From: Dreissena polymorpha
Taxonomy: Eukaryota > Mollusca > Bivalvia > Myida > Dreissenidae
Direction: 5' to 3'
Assembly: GCF_020536995.1 (NCBI RefSeq)
Contig: NC_068357.1
Coordinates: 60,682,693 to 60,746,692, forward strand
Length of the DNA: 64,000 bases
Position 1 is the stretch's first letter, and every line of letters begins with the position of its first letter. The position numbers and the translations under genes are program-made. Below are positions 16,292 through 25,450 of the stretch, piece by piece. The notes beneath the pieces were generated by a model. The model worked only from the letters and a program-made list of their open reading frames with translations. It did no database searches and had not been told where the DNA came from.

Positions 16292-17074
16292 TCAACCAAT
16301 AATGCCATAGCAAGCACCAAGTTGACATGTTGCATTCTTATCGTATGGATGTCTGCATTTCAGACAAATCAATTGCCCAGAATTTTTGTTGTAGACGTAT
16401 TCCAAATACTTAACTATGCACTTCATACAGCAAAACCCGTGTCCGCACGTCTTGCTTATAACTGTTGGTTGATTGTCTTCATTTTTGCATATTCGACACG
16501 AGTCGATTTCGCCACTGCTCTGTAGTTCACTTGAGATGCTTTCGATAACATTCGTAATATGCGCTGTCGCATGTCCAAGGGAAGATTTTTGGCTTGAATT
16601 TTCAATGGCACTTTCTTCAGATTTTAGCGTCAGCAATACTTTTTTAAGATTGTTGATTCGTATCTGAGCTTTACCGTGCAACGATTTTAGTCTCTCTTGT
16701 TTTATGAAATACTGCTCTACGAAGTCAGTCTGCTTGTTTCCAGTTGACATTGGGTCTTGTTTTGACGTTCGCGAACCTTTAGGTTTTTTGACAGTTTGGC
16801 CGTTATTATTGGCAATAGCTTTGCGTTTATTCGAATCCTTTTTACTAGTCAAACCTGACGAGTCGTTGGAATTGTTATGTACAAGCTGCGCCAAAAAATC
16901 CGCAGCTTCTTCGTCTTCTCGCGATTTAAACTGATTGCCAGCTTCTTCGTCTGTCATTTTGAGAAGAGAGTGCACATTTTGACAAGTTTGGTCGAGCTCA
17001 CTTGGAGTGAGATATAACGGATGACTTTCATCATCCAAACAAAAACCAACATCAGCAAGTTGTTTTGACGTCAT
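16292..17074 (-). CDS. Nuclear-type RING finger protein (260 aa)
   Basis: ATG at 17074, minus-strand TATAAAAG at 17126-17133. The N-terminal half is acidic, then Ser/Lys-rich, with basic NLS-like segments (KKDSNKRKA, KKPKG). A helix follows at about residues 118-155. The RING is near the C terminus: C193-x2-C196, C210-x-H212, C215/C216, C219, C237-x2-C240, followed by a short Cys-containing tail. It is not closely related to the two shorter RING paralogues. Inferred: a nuclear E3 ligase, a role comparable with ICP0-type RING proteins of vertebrate herpesviruses, by analogy only. Confidence 0.8.
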   Translation of the reverse strand: MTSKQLADVGFCLDDESHPLYLTPSELDQTCQNVHSLLKMTDEEAGNQFKSREDEEAADFLAQLVHNNSNDSSGLTSKKDSNKRKAIANNNGQTVKKPKGSRTSKQDPMSTGNKQTDFVEQYFIKQERLKSLHGKAQIRINNLKKVLLTLKSEESAIENSSQKSSLGHATAHITNVIESISSELQSSGEIDSCRICKNEDNQPTVISKTCGHGFCCMKCIVKYLEYVYNKNSGQLICLKCRHPYDKNATCQLGACYGIIG

Positions 17075-17394
17075 TTCGCTTTGCTAACTCAAGAGTGAAT
17101 GATTGAGTTTTAATAAAAAGACTGGCTTTTATAGAAGACGTTTGAGTTATCTTATTGTTTCTTTACTTCGGAGGATATTGCGAAAAATGTTCATACTACT
17201 AGATGTTATATTACACAATGACTCATATTTAGCATTCGATCCATTGCAATTCAATACGACATTGTTCGTAAGCTCAACGTTCTACTTTACACTCAAACTA
17301 TATCTAACCTGCTCGACTAACAACATACACATCATATGCATTTAAACATTTTATTTTACAACAAACATCAAACATATGAAAACAGTCAAAACAT

Positions 17395-18033
17395 CTAATC
17401 AGTGAAAAGCATTCGCACCCAGCCAGTAACGTCAGCTCGACACATAGCGCAGTCTCCATCAAACATCATCAGGCAGCAGTTTTCACAAAAAGTGTGCCCA
17501 CACCTTGTCAAGGTACTGTTTTTTTCCTCATCGTAGCATATGGTACACGTTTTCAATGCTCGAATAGCCTCTTCTTTTTCTTCTTGAAGTTTTGTTCTAA
17601 GCGAATCCAAAGCCTGCTCTTTTTCAAATAGGAGCTGCGATATTATCCTATCGGTTTCGAGTTCATGCTGCTCTTTTAGCGCGCGTTCGCGTTTAGACCA
17701 CTCTTCGTTGAAGTAACGCTCTCGATCATCAACCAAATGTTCGCTTGCTTCTCTCTGGTACGAGGAAGCCTTCTGAATACACGATACCATTTTTTTGCAG
17801 ACATCGCGACCTTCCTTTGACATAGCGTAGTCGCTGCTGTTCACAAACGCTGTAACCTGACTTCCAAGTCTGTTCAGTTGATAGCCGAACGACTTTAGAT
17901 CAATTGACGCCGATTGTTCTGGTCGAGTGTATGGCTTTGTAGCATGTCGCTTTCCCTTGCCAGTCGTTTCGCTACTACCACTAGCAGCGTCTGTGTCCTC
18001 GAACTTTGGCAGTCGGTTTGCGTATTTCGGCAT
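17395..18033 (-). CDS. RING finger protein with coiled coil (212 aa)
   Basis: ATG at 18033, minus-strand TATATAAAG at 18100-18108. A Ser/Thr-rich N terminus, then a long helical region (about residues 105-160, with repeated EKEQALDSL and EEKEEAIRAL). The C-terminal C3HC4 RING has C163-x2-C166, C178-x-H180, C183-x2-C186, C195-x2-C198 and ends GWVRMLFTD. The helix-RING-tail module is shared with the protein at 4569-4937. It is divergent from the UL24-like gene, with about 145 bases between the two ATGs and a TATA box for each inside. Probable E3 ubiquitin ligase that can self-associate through its coiled coil. Confidence 0.85.
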   Translation of the reverse strand: MPKYANRLPKFEDTDAASGSSETTGKGKRHATKPYTRPEQSASIDLKSFGYQLNRLGSQVTAFVNSSDYAMSKEGRDVCKKMVSCIQKASSYQREASEHLVDDRERYFNEEWSKRERALKEQHELETDRIISQLLFEKEQALDSLRTKLQEEKEEAIRALKTCTICYDEEKNSTLTRCGHTFCENCCLMMFDGDCAMCRADVTGWVRMLFTD

Positions 18034-18132
18034 GATTTCGAGTCAATGTTCTCTCTTGGAGTCTCAAATCAAGAATGATGACCATACCTGTCCGTGTCGC
18101 TTTATATACCCAACGGGCTGGTGCGTTTTCAG

Positions 18133-18139
18133 TATATAG
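18133..18139 (+). promoter_or_regulatory. TATA box for the UL24-like gene
   Basis: TATATAG, 40 bases before the ATG at 18179, paired with the divergent minus-strand TATA at 18100-18108. Confidence 0.5.
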
Positions 18140-18178
18140 ACAAAGCATAGCGCTTACATACCAAAGTCCTTGATAAAG

Positions 18179-18640
18179 ATGAATAGCAAATTTTTTACGC
18201 GTGGTAGATGTCGACACTCATATTTGAGAAAAGCGCTGAGCAAAGTTGCATGTCTGAAAGATTTTGATCAAACGTACGTTAGCGAATTGGGTCAGTACCT
18301 CAGAAAGACATTTCCCACATTACGCGACGACTGTAAATTGTACATTAAGCACGAAGTAACAATTCAGAACAGGCGACCCGATTTCGTTATTCATATACCA
18401 AATGTTGCCCTGATACTACTCGAATACAAAACATCGAATGTTACAACAAAAGTACGCAGAGAATATCTAACTCAAGTACTCGATACGTATCACAAGTTTC
18501 GACAAAGCTTATGCGTTAGTGAAAATTCCAGCCATATACGTTTACTTAGCATTTTGCTCATTCGCAATTCTTCATCTCGACAAAATAAAATTGTGTGTGT
18601 GAAAAATGAGTTAATACCTAACAGCTGTTATTTGATATGA
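18179..18640 (+). CDS. UL24-family PD-(D/E)xK protein (153 aa)
   Basis: Start at ATG 18179; the frame extends only to a TTG upstream. By memory of HSV-1 UL24 three blocks correspond in order. GRCRHSYLRKALSKV (residues 9-23) matches the GVRSHTRFYKALAKE type block. EVTIQNRRPDFVI (59-71) matches EVDLGPRRPDCI. LILLEYKTSN (78-87) matches VIIELKTC. E59, D68, E82 and K84 are the expected nuclease-fold residues. The C-terminal part keeps the hydrophobic strand after a long helix. It is shorter than HSV-1 UL24 because the variable C-terminal extension is missing. Known: UL24 is conserved in vertebrate Herpesviridae, is nuclear and disperses nucleolar proteins. I do not recall one reported from mollusc herpesviruses. 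Confidence 0.8.
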   Translation: MNSKFFTRGRCRHSYLRKALSKVACLKDFDQTYVSELGQYLRKTFPTLRDDCKLYIKHEVTIQNRRPDFVIHIPNVALILLEYKTSNVTTKVRREYLTQVLDTYHKFRQSLCVSENSSHIRLLSILLIRNSSSRQNKIVCVKNELIPNSCYLI

Positions 18641-21600
18641 ACTTGTATGAATATTTTTGCGAAATGTACTATGATCAATTTTTAAACGCAACAGTGCAGT
18701 GGAGTATTTTTCAAATCACAATATCTCGCTAGTACAACTTTTTTTCCAATCCAATACTTCATCAAATATCTACCAGCATCGCACGAGAAATTACACCCAG
18801 TACAGCGAGGTCATAAAGTGCAGATAATATCGAACGTCATTTCAAATTAAAGTACACGGATAGATGAGTATTTGCGAGAAAGTTTAACTGTACATTTCTC
18901 AACAACCTATGCAGATATTGGGATCAAATTTTGACTATGATATTCAACTAAGAAAGCTCCACAATGATTGTTCCATACGTTGTATTCTTTTGTTAATGCT
19001 TCTTGGACAAAAGTGCAAGTTTATGGTCGAAAATACCGTTTGTATGAAGAAAACTTTTTTGCCTTTTCGTTTTGCTAAACGAAATATGTACAGTTGAATA
19101 AGGAATTGTTTTCTGAAGAATTTGGTGTATACCACTTTGCATGTATGTGAATCATTTCGATTAAATACATAGGAAGTTAAACGCAACATTGATATTTTTC
19201 TTGACATCGGCATCGAGTCAAAATTCATGACGTGCAGTAGATCTACGTAATTTCGCTTCATGTAAACAACCTTGGTGCAATATCGTACAACGAGGTTTAA
19301 GTGCATTTTCTTTGAAACCACTCAAAATATCAATATGAAATTTTCAGTACAGTACACAGATGGCTATATGCTACAATTACGTACTGATTAGTTTGCCCTG
19401 AAATATATGCTTCTATGTAAAATATCTGTCCGAAATCTTTTGTATGAAGAAAACTTTTTTGCTTTTTCGTTTTGCTTAACGAAATATGTACAGTTAAATT
19501 GGGAATTGTTTTCTGAAGAATTTGGTGTATAACACTTTGTATGTATGTGAAACATTTCGATTTAGCACGTAGAAAGTTAAACGCAACATTGATCGTTTTG
19601 TTTAAATCGGCATCGCGCAAAAATTCATTACATGTAGTACGTCATTTCGCTTCATGTAAACAACCTTGGGTAAATATCGTACACCGAGGTTTAAGTCAAA
19701 TTTCTTCGGAACTGTTCAAGTCATCACTATCAAATTTAAAGTACAATGCCCAGCTTATTGTTAGCTACAACTTTTCTATTGTAATTTTTGTTCCAACATA
19801 CATACTTATGTGATAAAAATCACTTTGAAAACGTTCGCAACAAGAAAACTTTTTCATTGCGGTGATTTGTGAAACACAACTTATATCATCTTATAGAAAA
19901 TTTCATTCCGAATATTTTGATATGACATGCGTGTATGTTTATTGTATCGCTTGATCAAGACTAGCCGAAAACCATTTTGCCTGTAATCATGAATTGACTT
20001 TTAAAGCACACATGTACTGTAGCTCGAACGTCATTTCTATCCATGAAAACAACTTTGGCTTGGGTGCAATATCTTACAATGAGGTTTAAGTCAATTTTCT
20101 TTGAAACCACTCATAATATCCAGATGAAATGTTCACCACAATATTCTATCATATGATAGCTACAATTTTTGTCTCGCCTATATTGTTCTCACACGACTCA
20201 TTGTGTCAGATATTCAATTTTGCAAAATTCGCTAAGAAGAAAACTTTTTCGTGTTAAGAGCATTTATCTTCATTTTGGTATGATTTTGTAGGAAATTCAA
20301 TTCCACGCATTTTGATGTATTACACTTAAACGTCTGTCTAAACACACAAACAATACAGTGCAATAACGATTTCGTACTAAACGCATTTCTGTCTTTAACT
20401 TTAGATTTTTACAACGTCGTCTTTTATCCATGTAAACAAACGAAACAAGATGTTAAGTTACATCGGTTTAACTCAATTTGCTCGATAGCGTCTCTTGATA
20501 TTTAGATGATTTTTTCACCACAGTATTGCATCATATGATAGCTACAATTTTTGTTTCGCCTATATTGTTCTCACACGACTCATTGTGTCAGATATTTTAC
20601 TTTGCAAAACTCGCTAACAAGAAAACTTTTTTTGCGTTAAGAGCATTCATCTTTAGTTTGGTATGATTCTGTTGGAAATTCAATTCCACGCATTTTGATG
20701 TATAACACTTAGCTATATATCATAACACAACAATAAAACAGTCCGATAACGATTTTGTCATAAACGCATTTCTGTCTTTAACTTTAGATTTTTTTTCAAC
20801 GTCATTGCATTTCTATGCATGTAAACAAGCGGGGAAAGAGTTTAAGTTGCATCGGTTTAACTCAATTTGCTCGAAAACGTCTCTTGATATTTAGATGATT
20901 TTTTCACCACAGTATTGCATCATATGATAGCTACAATTTTTGTTTCGCCTATATTGTTCTCACACGACTTATTGTATCAGATATTCAACTTTGCAAAATT
21001 CGCTAACAAGAAAACTTTTTTGCGTTAAGAGCATTCATCTTAAGTTTGGTATGATTCTGTTGGAAATTCAATTCCACGCATTTTGATGTATAACACTTAA
21101 CTATATATCATAACACAACAATAAAACAGTCCGATAACGATTTCGTACAAAACGCATTTCTGTCTTTAACTTTAGATTTTTTACAACGTCATTGCATTTC
21201 TATGCATGTAAACAAGCGAGGGAAAAGTTTCAGTTACATCGGTTTAACTCAATTCTTTCGCAAACGTCTCATGATATTTAGATGATTTTTTCACCACAGT
21301 ATTGTATCATATGATAGCTACAATTTTTGTCTCGCCTATATTGTTCTCACACGACTCATTGTGTCAGATATTCTACTTTGCAAAACTCGCTAACAAGAAA
21401 ACTTTTTTGCGTTAAGAGCATTCATCTTTAGTTTGGTATGATTCTGTTGGAAATTCAATTCCACGCATTTTGATGTATAACACTTAACTATATATCATAA
21501 CACAACAATAAAACAGTCCGATAACGATTTCGTACAAAACGCATTTCTGTCTTTAACTTTAGATTTTTTACAACGTCATTGCATTTCTATGCATGTAAAC

Positions 21601-23640
21601 AAGCGAGGGAAAAGTTTCAGTTACATCGGTTTAACTCAATTCTTTCGAGAACGCCTCATGATATTCAGATGAAATTTTCACCACAATATTTAATCGCATG
21701 ATAGCTACAATTTTTGTTTCGCCTATATTGTTCTAACACGACTTATTGTATCAGATATTCAACTTTGCAAAATTCGCTAACAAGAAAACTTTTTTGTGTA
21801 AAGAGCATTTATCGTTATTTTGGTACTAGCTTGTAGGAAATTCGATTCCACGCATTTTTATATATTACACTTTACCGTATGTTTAGACACAACAAAAATA
21901 CAGTTCGATAACGATTTCGTACTAAACGCATTTCTGTCTTTAACTTTACATTTTGACTCAACGTCGAAAACTCTCTGCGAATAGAACAGTGATTTCGTAC
22001 AAAGTTTAACTTCGCGTTTCTTCCCAACCACTTGAGATAAAACCATGCTATTTGTATCATCTTGTTCAGTGAGATATTAGCTATAAATTATACGCTGATA
22101 AATTTCCCCTAGCATTTATGCGTGTGTGTTAAAATCGCAGATGTTTGATTTGAAAACGAGTCGGTGAATAGAAAACTTTTTTGTACTCATTGATATTGGG
22201 GTGATTTGAACATCTGCTTGTACAGAATTTAATTCTGCGCATTTTGATACCACATACTCGATAGTGTGTTGAAAATTGGCTTCAATATTGACCGAAAACC
22301 ATTTTGCTTGAAACACGCCTTTGATAAATTCTTCATAACATACAACGTCATTTCATTGAATCTGTTAAAGTGTAGATCTACAGCGAAATGCATTCTATGA
22401 AAAAGTTAAGGTCGTGTTTTCTCTTCAACCATTTGACCGATCAACATAACATTTTCGCATTAATATGAAACGTGTTAATAGCAACAAGTTTTGTGGGGAT
22501 CATTTTTTGCTAACATATTCGCATTAAGTAGAAATTCTTAGTTTTTCGCATGAAAATCACTTCGCTGACAAGGAAAAAAATTCCCATTCAATACAAGTAC
22601 ACAACAATTGCTATCATTCTATAGGGAATTCTGTTCTGCACATTTTGATGTATGATACTCCACAATAGGTCTAATTACAAGAATACTGCTGAGAGAAAAC
22701 GCATTCGTGCTTATAGAAATTTTGAACTTTAAAGTATCGAGTTAAACCGAACGTCGTTAGATAGCGAATAGTTGATAAAACTGTGTTTGTATCGAAGCGG
22801 TTTATTTTAACTGTCACAATAACGCGTGAACGCATTTCGATTAAATTTTCACTACGATAACCAGCAATCAGAGAGGAACAATAAGAGTTTAAATATTTTG
22901 CAAGTAGATAAGTGGATATATGTCAAAATTTCTGTTTATTGGCAAAACTTGGGTTGATATGAAGAAAAGATTTTCATTTCGCAATATGATACAGTAATAT
23001 TTGCATCATGCGATGGGGAATTTATTTCTGTGCATTTTGGTGTAACATACTTGATGTTTTTGTAAAACGCTGCAGTTATACGGGCAGAAAACCATATCAC
23101 AACAAACACACATTTCATGAATCGTAATTTTGACCCTTCGTTGTCAGTGCAAATCGACGACGTCATTTCAATGAAACTCATCTTTCAACTTAAAGGGGTG
23201 TTTACATATCGACGATAGAAAATTGTGTTTCTTTGACAGTGGTTTAAGTGCAATATCTATAGAACCAGTTGTCCAAATTCCATAAAATTTTCACCAGATG
23301 AACCGAAATTTCGATGCGCTCATACTGGTACTATTTGTGTATACAAAATCGAACGCGCGAGTTATGAAATTTTGATTTTAACGCAAATTTTCTCGATATT
23401 TCAAATTTTCAAGAACAATTGTACACATAACCATACTATTTGTATATCATTGTGTAGGCGCCAGTGTGCTGAACATTTTGATATATGTGGTTTGATATTT
23501 ATTTTCTATATCTTCGTTGTACTAGTACAAATCACAAAACACAGTTGAAAAAATCACAGCGCGATAGTTGCTCTTTAATAAAGTTAGTGCGAAATCATAT
23601 CGAGCTGCTTTCGTCAGTCGAACGTCATGAAAACATTTGA
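18641..23640. repeat. About 5 kb tandem array, 387-400 bp period, no genes
   Basis: The motif AGAAAACTTTTT recurs at about 19048, 19448, 19843, 20238, 20620, 21009, 21396, 21783 and 22170, with weaker copies near 22570 and 22965. Each unit also carries a block with AACGTCATTT and CATGTAAACAA, and in the middle units GATAGCTACAATTTTTGT and TATTGTTCTCACACGA. Central units (20.15-21.8 kb) are very alike, and three successive spacings are 387. Outer units are progressively diverged. Open frames inside are short and not shared between units. Candidate for a replication, episome-maintenance or nuclear-retention element by analogy with herpesvirus repeat regions; no function shown. Confidence 0.85.
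23188..23640 (+). repeat. Right copy of the repeat at 15.84-16.14 kb
   Basis: Forms the right edge of the 387-bp array and matches 15838-16137 as described there. Confidence 0.7.
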
Positions 23641-23863
23641 GTTCTCGGAATTGAAAATAAATATTGAATTGTTCAGGCTATGTAGAAAACTAAATGGGTA
23701 TACGGGAATATTTTGTGCTGATGTTAAATGTTCAGTAATAAATATTTTGATGGATTACTCACATATTTGATATGATCTAGGATTATTTCAGAATGATAGG
23801 TTAGTAAATCTATGTTTGACTAGATTTTTTTATATACTCGCATTTTGTCGTTTTGACATTGAC

Positions 23864-23873
23864 TATAAAAATC
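23864..23873 (+). promoter_or_regulatory. Candidate TATA box for the many-exon RNA
   Basis: CTATAAAAAT, about 200 bases before the first strong splice donor (GTAAGTATG at 24074). Nothing else in the vicinity looks like a better pol II promoter, but the transcription start is inferred. Confidence 0.3.
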
Positions 23874-24179
23874 TGCGTTGAGTACGCCTCATAACAAGAT
23901 TTAAAACTAGAAGACAATGGATTTGCTTTAACTCGAAGGAAATACTGGATGGATTGTACGGACTCATGCTTATCAATTTTTATGCCCATTCAAGCTGTGA
24001 GTGTGAATATTTCGGCTTGTATGGTCATGAAAAAATATCATCACAAAGTCAATATTTGTATGATTTTTGCATGGTAAGTATGATTTTTTGATTTCTCATC
24101 AAATACACATTCAATTGTAACTTAAATCATGAAGTATAAACATTTTCAATGTGCTTTTTTGTCATTCTTCGTTTGATCG

Positions 24180-24786
24180 TTGAAGGGTTCGGACGTGTTT
24201 TTCGAAGCTCTCGACGTCGTACTCAGTATAAATTGAACTGGGCTGGCAAAGAACGCTCAGTTGCGACTTTGAAATTGACCGTTACGGACGTGTTTTTTAT
24301 GCGCTCTTTTTTTTACATTGACTTAATCTTAGTTCAATGAAAGACTTTGACAAAGACGGACGTACTTTCGTGAGCTCTGACTATTGATGAAAAGTTTTGA
24401 GTTTAACTGACTTGTACTTTGAGAGTTAAATTGACTTCGCGTTATAGAATAGCGACTTGGTACTCGGGTTATGGAATTACTGGTGGACTGCAGTGTTAGG
24501 GTATTGTCATGAGATGACGGCTTGACTTTTACTTGCGTTGTGAAATGAAATCATGCTCTCATGCGATGATAACTTTTGAACGTTTAGTACTGACTGACAA
24601 CGAATTTTTGTGAGCGACTTGACTTCACTTTAAGTTTTGACATCGGACTGATCGGACGTGTTTTTTTAAGCCCTGACTGTTGTGAATAATTAAATTTATG
24701 TTGTGGTGTCAAGCGATTGACTGTCAGTTGAGGTTCAGATGTCGAGCTGTGCGGACGTGTTCATCGAGCTGCTGTCTACAAAAAAC
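24180..24786 (+). repeat. Reiterated GGACGTGTTTTT...GAGCT motif
   Basis: A block like CGGACGTGTTTTT followed by a GAGCTCT-type hexamer occurs at about 24190, 24285, 24358 (variant), 24648 and 24758. It recurs inside later exons near 26030, 26279 and 27104 as CGTGTTT/CTTGTTT then GGAGCT. It appears to be an exon-derived unit that has been multiplied. Confidence 0.6.
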
Positions 24787-24879
24787 GTGAGTACAAATTT
24801 TTTTCGTTTTACTGTTTAGATCTTCATGTTTCGCGATAGATTGAAGTGGAGTTGCGTGATGATGTATGATGGTTGTAAT

Positions 24880-25450
24880 GTGTTGGGTAGAAATTACTCA
24901 GTGCTGATACAGTGTCGATATGTTGTAATGAGCGATGATAGTGGATGATGGTGGAACAGAATATTCATTGAGGTACTTTGAGGAAGCGAACATATGATGG
25001 AAAAATGTTGCAAAAATATTAAATGACAATTTATTGAATCACTTTTGTTGATATGTATGATATTGATTAAATTGTATTTGCATGCTGTAACATTTCTATT
25101 TCATTTCAGGGGGCTGTGGTGAGTATTGTAGTATAAATTTGTTTCAATAAATCATGATGAATGAAAACTGATTTCGATTCGTTTTGTACAGGTTTACTTG
25201 TATAGAAGTGTAATGCGTTGGGTAGAAATTACTCAGTACTGATATAGTGTCGATATGTTGTGATTAGCGATGATGGTGTATGATGGTGGAACAGAATATG
25301 AGCTTCTTTGGGGAAACGAACATATGATTGAAAAAAATTTGCAAACATAGTAGATAAATGATATGATATTGCTTAAATTGTATTTGCATGCTGTAACATT
25401 TCTATTTCATTTCAGGGTGCTGTGGTGAGTACTGTAGATTGTAGTGCATA
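24880..25450 (+). repeat. Tandem duplication of intron plus 9-nt exon (about 306 bp)
   Basis: The segment with GTTGGGTAGAAATTACTCAG, the conserved CATTTCTATTTCATTTCAG acceptor tract and the 9-nt exon (GGGGCTGTG at 25110; GGTGCTGTG at 25416) is present twice in a row. A third version lies at about 27.3-27.45 kb (GGAGCTGTG at 27438). Confidence 0.7.

Noticed and set aside
1-18640. Polinton/adintovirus origin of the gene block
   Set aside because: BIR and Bcl-2 genes would fit, but no integrase, protein-primed polymerase, packaging ATPase or capsid genes are present and UL24 points to herpesviruses. The absent genes could lie outside the window, so this is not fully excluded.
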